32,117 nucleotides of DNA from Bacteroidota bacterium (GCA_016866335.1 VGMT01000026.1:1-32117); one strand, 5' to 3'. Shown: positions 1-8,821, counted from the stretch's first letter. Translations and numbers: made by a program. The notes: a model not told the origin generated them from the sequence alone.

Positions 1-1
1 A

Positions 2-166
2 CAGTATTTTCCTAAGAAAATGGACTTTAAATCTATAACAGAAGAACAAGTAAAAGAAGTTGAACTCAAAATAAATTCACGCCCAAGAAAACGATTCAAA
101 TTCGAAACACCTATATTTGTAATGAAAGAATTATTGTTTAATCCAAAAGTTGCATTTGTGGCTTGA
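2..166 (+). mobile_element. IS30-family transposase, C-terminal fragment (cut by window start)
   Basis: Frame 2 of the plus strand is open from the window edge to a TGA at 164-166, giving about 54 residues. They begin YFPKKMDF and contain EEQVKEVELKINSRPRKRF, which matches the end of the catalytic integrase domain of IS30-family transposases (family pattern YFPKGTDF...EL/INxRPRKRL, with the last catalytic Glu before NxRPRK). The enzyme would move the element by cut-and-paste or copy-out. Only the 3' end is in the window, so I cannot say whether the copy is intact. The frame is AT-richer than the neighbouring genes, as expected for a mobile element. It converges with and overlaps the epimerase-like gene by 36 bp, so the element end probably lies just after the stop codon; I could not define the terminal inverted repeat. 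Confidence 0.8.
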
Positions 167-901
167 ATTCAGCCTATCAACACAGCGGTCTATTTCGATT
201 TTTACATGGGAATTGTTTGTAACCCTGTACAAATCAATAAGGCCGAAAAGAGTATAAATAAACCCATTAAGGACGTAGCTGGGCGATTTAAGGGGGTACT
301 CTTCAAGCCAAATTTGTCCTTGTTCGTTTTGCCTTCGTACTCCTCCAAGATGCACATCAAGCTTTAAAAATTCAAAGGCATCCATGGCCGTATCAATGAG
401 TTCGGCTTTTCCGGTTAATTGATGCATGCGCAGGTAGAACGAGATGATTTCTCCTTGTGCCATGGCCGAGGGGTAGCCTGCAGGAATGCCGTATTTTTTG
501 TTTTCAAATGGGATACGCCAACACGTTCCATGGCGGGATTTTTCTTTGTTGGATTCGAACCATTCGAGCAAAACATCTAGTCTTTTTCTGTATTCATATT
601 GTTCTTTGTTGTACCACCAAACATCATGAACAGCAAACCCGAATTGGGCTAAATTAATGCAGAAATGAACGGCTTGGCTTCCGTAGCCCACCAAAGGAAG
701 TCCGTTTTCTGCGAAGTCGCCGTACCTAAATTCAGCATAATCAAGCAAGGCGGGGCGCATGTCGATGTAATAGGGCCCCAATTCGGAATTCCAAGATGCA
801 TTGCCTACAGATAATTGAACGGTAGGGTTGTAAAAAACCCATCCTAGCGGGGCAGAGGGATTTCCAGAGCGGCCTTCAGGAAGTGTAGGAATTGTTGCCA
901 A
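131..901 (-). pseudogene. D-glucuronyl C5-epimerase-like protein, 3' truncated by IS30 insertion
   Basis: 256 codons from a TTG start at 901; an in-frame stop lies just upstream and there is no in-frame ATG before residue 48, so TTG is the only reasonable start. Residues about 75-230 resemble the C-terminal (alpha/alpha-barrel) domain of heparan-type D-glucuronyl C5-epimerases: the segments GYPSAMAQGEIISFYLR and EEYPLKSPSYVLNGF, with YTLFGLIDLYR following, are family hallmarks. Such enzymes invert C5 of uronic acids in polysaccharides, but the substrate here is unknown. The family normally continues for about 80 more residues (a W-x-x-YD segment, then a YHxLHIxQL segment); here the frame runs into transposase-end DNA and stops after WIKQ. 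I infer that IS30 interrupted the gene, with the rest beyond the window. Domain call fairly sure; loss of function likely. Confidence 0.7.
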
Positions 902-926
902 ATCAAATGAATACTTGAATTGGCAT

Positions 927-934
927 CAAAGTTA
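927..934 (-). promoter_or_regulatory. -7 promoter box TAACTTTG for the epimerase-like gene
   Basis: On the minus strand TAACTTTG matches the Bacteroidota -7 consensus TAnnTTTG exactly, 25 nt before the TTG start at 901. The decamer TTAACTTTGA is also found before the genes at 2869 and 6370. I see no good -33 TTTG at the usual 19-21 nt spacing. Confidence 0.5.
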
Positions 935-950
935 ATATTCTCTTAAAACC

Positions 951-2372
951 TCACCTCTTTTCTTCTAATTTTTGGAGTCGCAATTCCAAATCTTGGATTT
1001 TTTGGTCTTGCTCCTTGATGATTTGAAGCAAATAAACGGGCAGTCGGTCATAGTGCACAGAATAAGGCACTTGTTTGCTGTGGTCTAGAATTTCTTTTCC
1101 ATTTTGGTCTGTTGCAGGAATTCCAGAGTTGCCGACCCATTGGCGTTCTGGTCCATAAACAACCAAATCGGGCAGTGTTTCATGGACTTCTTCTGCAATA
1201 AGTCCAACTTCTTTATTTCCACCCAATGCTGGCTTGAGTTGATATGCAACGGGGCGCAGGCGAAACAGATTTTCTTTATCGAACTGAAGCGGTTTAACAT
1301 TGGTTTTCACATGTATGGTAGAGGACTGGGGTCTTAGTTCGCCGCTGGAAGTGCGTATAATGGTTGTGCCGGTTCCGGTTGTGCTGCTGCCTTGAATAAA
1401 GCGCTGGTTGGTTTCTATGGTGTTGTTGGCAAGAATGCCGCCACTGCTGGGGGTAGTTGTGGTTCCTACCCGTACTCCTGATGTTACATAGGTATGCCCA
1501 TCAACCTGTAAATCGTAGGTTGAACTGGAAGTGCTTCCGATGCGAAGCCGCCCTGCGATATTTGAAGTGGTGCTTGATCCATCGGCCAAGAAACCTCCGT
1601 TACCCACTGTTAAATCGAAAGATGAGTTTGGTGTTGTGGTTCCAATTCCAACCCGATCGGTACTGGTAACCACAATGGCATTGGTACATTCATAGTTGCC
1701 GCTTCCCGTACCACGAATGGTATAGTTGGTGTTTGAGGTTGTGTTGCAGTTTACGGTGGTTCCTCCTCCGCCCCCTCCAGAGGGTGCAGCCGGAATCCAT
1801 GCCAGGCCGTTCCAGGTTAAAACATCGTTCAGAATTGGGGCCATGGTAGAAATTGGAGCGGATTGCAAGGCATTGGCGTTCCACAGTGGCGTGGATGTTT
1901 GAGCATCCATTACGTTTCCGTTTAGTGTCAAGCCGGTTCCGGCACTTATGGTACTTCCTCCGCCTCCATTGCCGGCTGTTTCAGCATACAATGCATAAGG
2001 AACACTTAACAATTCTCGGGTGCTCGACAAACTGTAGCTTGTTCCTCCGAAGGGGTCTGTAGCTGCTTCTAAAAAATAGGGGCCAGCCGACCAGACGATT
2101 CCAGAAAGGGAGCCAGAAACCACTTGACCTGAGCCGATTTCAGCGGTTACCAAGCCATTTGAATTGGAAGTAAGCGAATGGGTTTCTTGGTAAACGACGG
2201 ATCCGGTTGGGGAGCCTTGGCGGATTTTGACCTCAAGCCCTACGCTCCCGTTTACCACCAAATTGTTGGCGGGATTTCGAACCACAGATTGGTAAGAAAA
2301 TCGAGCTGGAGCTTGAGCCAACAAACCGACGGTTGCGGTAAGAGAGGTAAAGAGTAACATTTTGAATTTCAT
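951..2372 (-). CDS. Secreted tail-fibre-like protein with C-terminal peptidase S74 chaperone domain
   Basis: 473 residues with a signal peptide (about 1-20, ending LLAQ). Residues 22-130 are a beta-rich module seen at the start of many Bacteroidota secreted proteins (FSYQSVVRNPANNLV). Gly-, Ser- and Thr-rich low-complexity stretches follow, including polyglycine at 135-139 and 199-204 and repeats such as VGIGTTTP. Residues about 345-445 match the S74 intramolecular chaperone (TNVKPLQFDKENLFRLRPV, then GLIAEEVHETLPDLV). In this family the domain drives trimerisation of fibres and then cleaves itself off using a Ser/Lys pair five residues apart; S351 and K356 have that spacing. Residues 448-473 form a coiled coil, as is usual after S74. 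The gene lies 17 bp downstream of the T9SS gene and probably shares its transcript. Its partner or target is unknown. Confidence 0.85.
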   Translation of the reverse strand: MKFKMLLFTSLTATVGLLAQAPARFSYQSVVRNPANNLVVNGSVGLEVKIRQGSPTGSVVYQETHSLTSNSNGLVTAEIGSGQVVSGSLSGIVWSAGPYFLEAATDPFGGTSYSLSSTRELLSVPYALYAETAGNGGGGSTISAGTGLTLNGNVMDAQTSTPLWNANALQSAPISTMAPILNDVLTWNGLAWIPAAPSGGGGGGTTVNCNTTSNTNYTIRGTGSGNYECTNAIVVTSTDRVGIGTTTPNSSFDLTVGNGGFLADGSSTTSNIAGRLRIGSTSSSTYDLQVDGHTYVTSGVRVGTTTTPSSGGILANNTIETNQRFIQGSSTTGTGTTIIRTSSGELRPQSSTIHVKTNVKPLQFDKENLFRLRPVAYQLKPALGGNKEVGLIAEEVHETLPDLVVYGPERQWVGNSGIPATDQNGKEILDHSKQVPYSVHYDRLPVYLLQIIKEQDQKIQDLELRLQKLEEKR

Positions 2373-2389
2373 ACGATTGCGGAATAAAA

Positions 2390-2869
2390 TTAGTGTTTAA
2401 CGAAAGGTATTTTGGTGTTCAGGTTGGTATATGGAAGTAGAAGGGTGTACGCTCCCGCCGGTAAATTAAGCACCGAAATGGATGGCTGTTGAAGGGATAA
2501 TTCTCCTGTTTGAAGTTCTTGCCCCACTGAATTTAGAATACTATACTGGGTAGGTAAAGAGATGTGTTCAAGGCCTTTTAAATGGATGTTATTTGTTCCT
2601 GGATTAGGATACAATTTCAACGTATGCACTTCGACCACATCGGCACCCGTTAAAAACAATTCGGCGGGTTGCTGGACTCCCTCAGAAATGTAACCGTCAG
2701 GGCCTGAATAATGAAGATAGGCAACTTGCCCAAGCGACCATGAAAAGGCACCAGAACCCCCTTGGGCATCGCCCCCTGAAGATAGCACCTCTCTCTGCGC
2801 ATGGATTGTAGAGAAACAAACTAGAAAACAAAGAGAAATAAACCCTGAAGAATGCAAAAATCGATTCAT
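2390..2869 (-). CDS. Small secreted protein with T9SS type A sorting domain
   Basis: I chose ATG 2869 over an in-frame ATG at 2887 because it begins directly with a good signal peptide (MNRFLHSSG, then a hydrophobic core ending STIHAQ). The mature part starts with the common Bacteroidota pattern REVLSSGGDAQGGSGAFSWS followed by LGQ and later SEGVQQP, a short beta domain often found with type A sorting signals. Residues about 85-159 are a T9SS type A C-terminal domain (LKLYPNPGTNNIHLKG near the start, then LNLPAGAYTLLL). T9SS would carry the protein across the outer membrane, release it or anchor it to the surface, and remove the domain. No catalytic domain is visible. It is first in a two-gene unit with the S74 protein downstream. 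Confidence 0.8.
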   Translation of the reverse strand: MNRFLHSSGFISLCFLVCFSTIHAQREVLSSGGDAQGGSGAFSWSLGQVAYLHYSGPDGYISEGVQQPAELFLTGADVVEVHTLKLYPNPGTNNIHLKGLEHISLPTQYSILNSVGQELQTGELSLQQPSISVLNLPAGAYTLLLPYTNLNTKIPFVKH

Positions 2870-2898
2870 GGCACAAAAGATGAACAACTAGATTAACT

Positions 2899-2906
2899 CA
2901 AAGTTA
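2899..2906 (-). promoter_or_regulatory. -7 promoter box TAACTTTG for the T9SS/S74 gene pair
   Basis: An exact TAnnTTTG match on the minus strand, inside the same decamer TTAACTTTGA as at 927 and 6430. It ends 29 nt before ATG 2869, which agrees with the shorter start. No clear -33 element. Confidence 0.5.
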
Positions 2907-2980
2907 ATAAGTATGGGTTGGATTAAGAACAACCGTTTGACATAAAAACAGAAATTCTTACTTCAATTTGAACTGCGTTG

Positions 2981-5900
2981 TTATTCCATAAGCATGAGCT
3001 GGCCTTGCAATTCAATACCTTCTCCAAATTCGCCTTTGCCCTTCAAGATGTAGAAATATACTCCAGTACTAAGTTGGGTATTGTATATGGATTGCCCGCA
3101 AAAGCAGCGTTGGCAATTCAAATCAGGGTTGGTTTTGGTGTTTTCGGTTTGAAAGACCATGGCCCCCCATCGGTTATAGACAAAAAAGTCGTAATCAATA
3201 CAAGGATTAAAGCCTGGGGCAAAAACTTCAAAATCCCAGCAATCGTTGCCAGGAATGCTTGGATTCCGAAGCAAAACATTGGGCATAATGGGAGTATTTA
3301 TTGAATCCATTACAACCACCGGCATAAGAATAGTAGATCGGCATCCTTCAGCATCGACAATGGTTAAACTCATTTTTTGGTTTGAAGCGGAGGGATGGTT
3401 GTAAATGAAGTTTGTGGCCGTTGTATCGGTTAGGCCGTCGTTGTTCCAATCCCAGGCAAAGGTGTAAGGGGGTGTCCCTCCATTTGAACTGTCTTGATAC
3501 GCATTTTCCAGAGGGCATAGGGCCTGATATGTAAACAAGGCTTCAGGGTTAACAGAAACCACTCCATCAAGCAAAAGAGTGTCGCTGCAGCCTTTGTCGG
3601 TAGTAACTCTAAGTTGAATTTGGAAGGGGCCTACAGGTAAATTCGTAAAGCTTGGGGTTTGTTGATTAGAGCTATTAATGTACCCTGTTGGTGCGGTGAT
3701 ATTCCAGGCAAATCCGTTAATAATTCCCGGGCTAAGCACCGAAGATGTATCGGTTAAAACCAAAGGCTGGCCTTCGCAAAGAGGCTGAGGAAAGGAAAAT
3801 CCTGCAAGGGGAAGGGGGTGAACAACGATGGCGGGAGGGGTAATAGAATCAACACAACCTAGGTCGGAGGTTACAACAAGGGTAACTGGGAATGTTCCAC
3901 TGCTGGTGAAGGTGTGCACAGCGTTGGCATTGGAAGCTGAGTTTCCATCGCCAAACAACCAAAGTTGTGAAACGATTTGACCGCTACCCAGGGTGCTGGT
4001 GTTTTGAAATTGAACCGTTAATGGAAGGCAGCCTTGGCTTGGATTGCTGGTAAAGGAGGCCGTTGGCATAGGATTAACCACCACGGTCATGGTATCTGCA
4101 TCGTTTGGAATGGTGCATCCATCGGAAGCGGTAACAATGTAGGTTGTGGTTTGAATTGGAGTAACATTATGCGGTCCTGGGCCTTGAGGAACCCCATTGG
4201 TCCAGGTTAAGGTTGCATTTCCGTTTCCTCCTTGCATGTTGGCCCCAATTGAAGTTGTTTGTCCAAGGCATATTGTATCATCAGGGAGGGAATTAACCAA
4301 AAGAGGGGGACTAACAACCACCGTATCGTTTGCCAAAAGGGCCACACACCCATTCGCATCAACAACTTGAACCGATAAAACAATGTTCCCTGTAGCATTC
4401 AGAGGGACAGAAGAAGTGGTTGCCCCGGTATTCCAAACTTGGGAATATGGCGCGGTTCCCCCGCTTATTTGAACATTTGCGGTAGAGGTTTGTCCGAAAC
4501 AGAGCGTATTGGGGGCTTGAATATTAACCTGAGGAACAGGATGAATGTTTAGGGTATCTACGATGGTATCTAGGCAGCCATACATATTGGTGACCAGGAG
4601 TTGGACTTGATAGTTTCCTGGGAGCGTGTAGGTGTGGGCTGGATTTTGCTGATTGGACGAGTTGCCGTCGCCAAAATTCCAGTTCCATTGGGTAGGAAAA
4701 AAGGTAGATGATCCAGAGAATTGGCTGGGCTGGGCATTTTGGCATACGGGATTTAGAGACATGTTTGCCTCAGGCTTGGGGCGTATTACAACCTCGATCG
4801 AGTCGTAATTTGTAACGTTATTGCAGGTTGCTTCAAGCCGAATCTTGTAACGCCCGACTTGGCTGAAATAATAAATTAGGCTATCTGTTCCTGGAAGGGA
4901 AACCATAAGAACTCCGCTGCTGTCGCGAATTTGCCAATCTTGACTGCAAATAAGCCCAATGGTTGTATTGTTCCATAGAATAATGGAGTCGCCCAGGCAA
5001 ATCGTGGTGTCAGAAACCACAAACTGAGGCACATTGTTGCAGTTGAAACAAATAATGTCGCTGTTTGGAACAATAGAAATGGGAGTAGGGGCGGGCGAAG
5101 CCGAAAGAATAGAAATAGGAGCGTAATTTGGATTTGGGGTTCCGGTTGTCAAACTGGGGTTAAGCATGGTAGGGTTGGGCGTTGTGCTGTATGGGCAGTT
5201 TGCCAACCCACCTAGGCTGTCAACCTTAATAAACATGGGGTCAAAATACAGGGCCCCAAAACCTTGGGTGGAGGCCGAAACTAAAAATCCACCGTCTTGA
5301 GTTTCTTGAATGCCCCAACCTTTATCAAGGCTGTTGCTTCCGTAGGTTTTACTCCAGAGTCTATTCCCAAGCGTATCATAGACATTAAAGAGCACATCGG
5401 CACCACCATTGCCCCAAGATGAAGTATATCCACTTTGTAAAATCAGGTTGCTTGAAGTATAATTCACAAAATGCGACCTGTCTTCGCCAGGGCCTTGAAG
5501 TACTTTTGACCATTGGATGTTACCTGAACTGCCTTCAATGCTCATTAAAAGTAGGTCATAGCCTTGACCCATACTGGAGGTAGATGCTGAAATAAGGAGG
5601 TTTCCCGATGGCGTTATCTTACCGGCCAAATCCCAATCAATGCCATCATTCCCCGCCATTCCATAGTTGCGGGTCCAAATTGGATTTCCCTGGGGATTTA
5701 ATCGTGCAGCAAACATATCTTGTCCGCCAAAAGGCCCAATATATTGACCTGCAATAAAAATGTCTCCACCCGGAAGAGCTTCCACATAGTTTACCCAAGC
5801 GTTGGTAAGTTCAACATTTTTTTCCCAAACAGGATTTCCATTGGCGTCTGTTTTTAAAATAAATCCATATTGCGGGCTGCCCCAAAATCCTCCCATTAAA

Positions 5901-6370
5901 AATCCCCCATCGGGAGTTTCATCTGTACAAAGTCCAAAATCGTCGTTAACGGTTCCGAAGGTTTTAGACCACTGCAATTGGCCTTGAGGGTTAAGCCTTA
6001 CCAGCCAGGAGTCGTAGTTTCCGGCGCCATAAGACCGTGCCAATCCTGCAATAATAAACCCCCCATTGCTTGTTTGCCGTACAAATTTACCTCCCTCTTC
6101 ATCGGGCCCTCCGTAGCGGTTGTACCATTGGGTTACACCGCATTCGTCCACTTTCATAACGTATAAATCACACATTCCATGACCCCCAGGGCCGTCGTCT
6201 TGACCGGTGCCAACAAACCCCATGTCGTTTGTTTCTGAAAAGGCCAAGCCAAAGTTCAACCCTGGAATTTTTTCAACCCGAAGGAAAGTGGTTATGCTGT
6301 TGGATTGGCCATGAAGCGACAACAAGCCAAGTCCTAAGGCCCAAGTTATAATCAGTCGGTTAATTTTCAT
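2981..6370 (-). CDS. Giant secreted protein: beta-propeller-like repeats, PKD domains, T9SS type B C-terminus
   Basis: 1129 residues with a signal peptide (MKINRLIITWALGLGLLS, then HGQ). Residues about 25-400 hold roughly seven repeats of 50-60 residues with the pattern DGGF(L/I)xxG...D.(F/L)xxxxxxxGxxxWxKxYG, probably a beta-propeller. A PKD-like module follows (about 450-530), then clear PKD domains around WNWNFGDGNSSNQQNPAHTY and QLWLFGDGNSASNANAVHTF, and a third near the end (FAWDWNNDGLTDT). The last 100 residues are a T9SS type B (CHU_C, gliding-motility-associated) domain: YNRWGAMVFQT near the middle, then LSTGVYFYILKGKGEFG. Such proteins are exported by T9SS and sit on the surface, often as adhesins. 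The C-terminal region is a close copy of that in the next gene and unusually rich in cysteine (NCQRCFCGQ). Confidence 0.85.
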   Translation of the reverse strand: MKINRLIITWALGLGLLSLHGQSNSITTFLRVEKIPGLNFGLAFSETNDMGFVGTGQDDGPGGHGMCDLYVMKVDECGVTQWYNRYGGPDEEGGKFVRQTSNGGFIIAGLARSYGAGNYDSWLVRLNPQGQLQWSKTFGTVNDDFGLCTDETPDGGFLMGGFWGSPQYGFILKTDANGNPVWEKNVELTNAWVNYVEALPGGDIFIAGQYIGPFGGQDMFAARLNPQGNPIWTRNYGMAGNDGIDWDLAGKITPSGNLLISASTSSMGQGYDLLLMSIEGSSGNIQWSKVLQGPGEDRSHFVNYTSSNLILQSGYTSSWGNGGADVLFNVYDTLGNRLWSKTYGSNSLDKGWGIQETQDGGFLVSASTQGFGALYFDPMFIKVDSLGGLANCPYSTTPNPTMLNPSLTTGTPNPNYAPISILSASPAPTPISIVPNSDIICFNCNNVPQFVVSDTTICLGDSIILWNNTTIGLICSQDWQIRDSSGVLMVSLPGTDSLIYYFSQVGRYKIRLEATCNNVTNYDSIEVVIRPKPEANMSLNPVCQNAQPSQFSGSSTFFPTQWNWNFGDGNSSNQQNPAHTYTLPGNYQVQLLVTNMYGCLDTIVDTLNIHPVPQVNIQAPNTLCFGQTSTANVQISGGTAPYSQVWNTGATTSSVPLNATGNIVLSVQVVDANGCVALLANDTVVVSPPLLVNSLPDDTICLGQTTSIGANMQGGNGNATLTWTNGVPQGPGPHNVTPIQTTTYIVTASDGCTIPNDADTMTVVVNPMPTASFTSNPSQGCLPLTVQFQNTSTLGSGQIVSQLWLFGDGNSASNANAVHTFTSSGTFPVTLVVTSDLGCVDSITPPAIVVHPLPLAGFSFPQPLCEGQPLVLTDTSSVLSPGIINGFAWNITAPTGYINSSNQQTPSFTNLPVGPFQIQLRVTTDKGCSDTLLLDGVVSVNPEALFTYQALCPLENAYQDSSNGGTPPYTFAWDWNNDGLTDTTATNFIYNHPSASNQKMSLTIVDAEGCRSTILMPVVVMDSINTPIMPNVLLRNPSIPGNDCWDFEVFAPGFNPCIDYDFFVYNRWGAMVFQTENTKTNPDLNCQRCFCGQSIYNTQLSTGVYFYILKGKGEFGEGIELQGQLMLME

Positions 6371-6429
6371 GGCTAAATGGATAATTTGAACAATACTGAA
6401 TGGGAATAAGCACCTCAGGAAAACCCTTT

Positions 6430-6437
6430 CAAAGTTA
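6430..6437 (-). promoter_or_regulatory. -7 promoter box TAACTTTG for the 1129-residue T9SS gene
   Basis: An exact TAnnTTTG match on the minus strand within TTAACTTTGA, 59 nt before ATG 6370. No convincing -33. The remaining intergenic DNA up to 6571 is AT-rich and shows nothing else. Confidence 0.45.
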
Positions 6438-6571
6438 AATTAATTGCTTTAAAATCAGATAAAATTAAGGGTGAACATTGCAAAAATTAAAGTAAAGTTC
6501 AAACGAAATCGCAGGAGTACATTTTCGAGCGGTTCGAAAGGCGCCCATAGAACAGAAACGGAATTCTAGCC

Positions 6572-8566
6572 TTATTCCATGATCATTAATTGGCCTTGAA
6601 GTTCAATTCCTTCACCGAATTCCCCCTTGCCCTTCAAAATATAGAAGTAGGTTCCTGTAGAAAGCGTTGTTTGATTGTTGGTTTGGCCGCAAAAGCAACG
6701 CAAGCAATTCAAATCTGGATTAAGTGAGGTGTTCTCGGTGCTAAAAACCAAAACACCCCAGCGGTTGTATATCCATAAATCGTAATCAATGCATCGATTA
6801 AAACCTGGGGCAAAGGACTCAAAATTCCAACAATTGTTTCCTGAGATACTGGGATTTAGGTGCAGTACGTTTGGCATTAAGGGGTCGTCCACCGATTCCA
6901 TTACCATAACATCGATTAGGGTGTCTGAGCGGCAGCCCAAACTGTCGGTAACCGTTAACATAACTTGCTGTCCCGATGATTGAGGGTGCACATAAGAAAA
7001 CGATTGAACCGTTGTGTCGGTAATGCCATCGTTGTTCCAGTCCCATGCTAAGGAATAAGGCGGCGTGCCCCCTTGGGTACTATCCTGATAAACGTTTTCT
7101 TTAAAGCAAAGAGATTCATAACCAAAGTAGGCCTGTGGATTTTCAGAAATCAACCCTAATCGGCTTAGGGTATCAACGCAACCGCTGTCAGTGGTTAAAA
7201 TTAATTGCACCTGAAAGGTCCCCGCAGGCAAATTCAAAAATGAAGGTTCTTGAAGGGAAGAGACATCATTGTAGCCATTGGCTCCATTGATAAGCCAGGA
7301 ATAACTTGAAATTTGACCTGGCCCGGAGAAAGAGGACGTGTCTGTAAGGTTTGCCGGGCTTCCTTCACACAAGGGTTGAACAAAGGAAAACCCAGGACGA
7401 GGAAGTGGATTGACGGTAACCCAGACATATCCAGTTGAGACACAACCAGCGGTGTCGGTGATGGTAACAGCGTACATACCAGCATTACCTTGACCAACGC
7501 CTTCGAGCATGGGATTAGCCGCCAGGGAACTGAAATTAGAGGGGCCAACCCAAACAAAACCAGGCCCACTGGAATTGGATTGAAGGCGCAAGGTGTCTCC
7601 TTCGCACACAGGCAAATTAGCCGTTGGGACAGCCGGGCTTCCAACCAAATCAACCACGACATCATCGGTTACGGTTATTTGGCTACCGTCGCAGCGGGTA
7701 TAAACAACCTGAGCGGTATAAGTTGTTTGCGTATTTGGGCAAACCGTAACAGTGTCGCCCTGCCCAATTGGATTTCCGCCCTCGAACCAACTAACCTGAT
7801 ACGTTGGCGCACCATTGGGAACAAACCTCCAGGCTTCGTTTGCCGCAGTCCAGGGACCCGTATTTCGGTTTGGAGGAACAACAGCATTGGTGGCCGAGGC
7901 ATCTTGAATTCCAATAAGGGCATTACCGCTGTTCCAAGTAGCGCAGGTTGGCTTGTTTTGAATGTAAACCTCAATGATATTCGTGGTTTCATACAAAACA
8001 ATTTGCTGGGTAGTCTGAAGGTTGTTGCAACTGAAGTGGCAAACATTAGAGAAGTTAAAAACGAAGGTTCGACAAGGAGCATTGCCCGAAACTTGAACCG
8101 CTATCTGTCCGCAAATAGAAGGGTCAATGTCGTGGTAGGCTCCATAGATGGTGTTCGGAAACAACGTATTGCTCGGCAAGCTTGCGTTAAATGCCCAAGC
8201 GCAATAGTTGTTTGCCTGAGTTACATCAAATGTCAATACCCCGTTGGTTCCAACCACCACCTGATTGTAGGCTCCACCAAAGTAGCAAAAAGGGAATGGG
8301 AGCGGCTGTATTGAGCTCCAAATATCATCAATCCCAATAAAAAGCGGAGTGCCAGCCGTGAATGGGAAGGGAGGGTTGTATGGAATGGATTCAACCGTGT
8401 AAGAGGTTGTTTCGCCTACGCGAAAAGGTTTGGCCACCAAATCTAAACAGGAATTGGTGCAAGGCACTAGGGTGTCGTTTCCTGCAAAAACCTCGGGGCA
8501 TCCGGGCTGAGCAAAGACAGGTATGGAGCTAAAAATTCCAAAAAAAACGATCAATAAAAGCCGCAT
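6572..8566 (-). CDS. Large secreted protein with PKD-like modules and T9SS type B C-terminus
   Basis: 664 residues from ATG 8566. An upstream in-frame ATG at 8593 overlaps a -7 box, so it is unlikely to be translated; the shorter start gives a clean signal peptide (MRLLLIVFFG, ending PVFAQ). The N-terminal half is a beta-rich domain (FPFCYFGGAYNQVVVGTNG, then GAYHDIDPSICGQI) common in Bacteroidota surface proteins. Ig/PKD-like modules and a PKD domain (AWDWNNDGITDTT) follow. The final 100 residues are a CHU_C-type T9SS type B signal (IYNRWGVLVFST, LSTGTYFYILKGKGEFGEG). The last ~270 residues closely match the protein encoded just downstream at 2981-6370, so the two are tandem paralogues over this part. 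Function is probably adhesion or surface structure, by inference only. Confidence 0.85.
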   Translation of the reverse strand: MRLLLIVFFGIFSSIPVFAQPGCPEVFAGNDTLVPCTNSCLDLVAKPFRVGETTSYTVESIPYNPPFPFTAGTPLFIGIDDIWSSIQPLPFPFCYFGGAYNQVVVGTNGVLTFDVTQANNYCAWAFNASLPSNTLFPNTIYGAYHDIDPSICGQIAVQVSGNAPCRTFVFNFSNVCHFSCNNLQTTQQIVLYETTNIIEVYIQNKPTCATWNSGNALIGIQDASATNAVVPPNRNTGPWTAANEAWRFVPNGAPTYQVSWFEGGNPIGQGDTVTVCPNTQTTYTAQVVYTRCDGSQITVTDDVVVDLVGSPAVPTANLPVCEGDTLRLQSNSSGPGFVWVGPSNFSSLAANPMLEGVGQGNAGMYAVTITDTAGCVSTGYVWVTVNPLPRPGFSFVQPLCEGSPANLTDTSSFSGPGQISSYSWLINGANGYNDVSSLQEPSFLNLPAGTFQVQLILTTDSGCVDTLSRLGLISENPQAYFGYESLCFKENVYQDSTQGGTPPYSLAWDWNNDGITDTTVQSFSYVHPQSSGQQVMLTVTDSLGCRSDTLIDVMVMESVDDPLMPNVLHLNPSISGNNCWNFESFAPGFNRCIDYDLWIYNRWGVLVFSTENTSLNPDLNCLRCFCGQTNNQTTLSTGTYFYILKGKGEFGEGIELQGQLMIME

Positions 8567-8586
8567 AAAAAAGAGTAGGTTGATTG

Positions 8587-8594
8587 CAAACATA
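8587..8594 (-). promoter_or_regulatory. -7 promoter box TATGTTTG for the 664-residue T9SS gene
   Basis: An exact TAnnTTTG match on the minus strand that overlaps the upstream ATG at 8593. It ends 20 nt before ATG 8566, which supports that codon as the start. Confidence 0.5.
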
Positions 8595-8785
8595 CGCAGA
8601 CAATTTAAAGAAATTAGTATTTAAGACAATCCCAATCCACAAACCGCTTGAATTCCCCAATGGAGTATTCCCGTTTTTAAGGTATAGACCAACATTCCCC
8701 TTGATTTGTTGCTGCATTCTGAATTAAGACATGCAAACCCTTACGTTTAGAAATCCGATACGGTTATTTTCATCGGCGAATTGGC

Positions 8786-8816
8786 TTTGCCATACCTTGC
8801 CCATTGCCTATCTTTA
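8786..8816 (+). promoter_or_regulatory. Bacteroidota-type promoter of the mutAB operon
   Basis: TTTG at 8786-8789, a 19-nt spacer, then TATCTTTA at 8809-8816. This fits the TTTG / TAnnTTTG consensus with correct spacing; one base of the -7 box differs. Only five bases separate the -7 box from ATG 8822, so transcription would begin at or next to the start codon (leaderless). Confidence 0.6.
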
Positions 8817-8821
8817 CCCCT

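Noticed and set aside
7490-8314. 274-codon open frame on the plus strand
   Set aside because: Antisense to the T9SS type B gene; no start context or recognisable domain.
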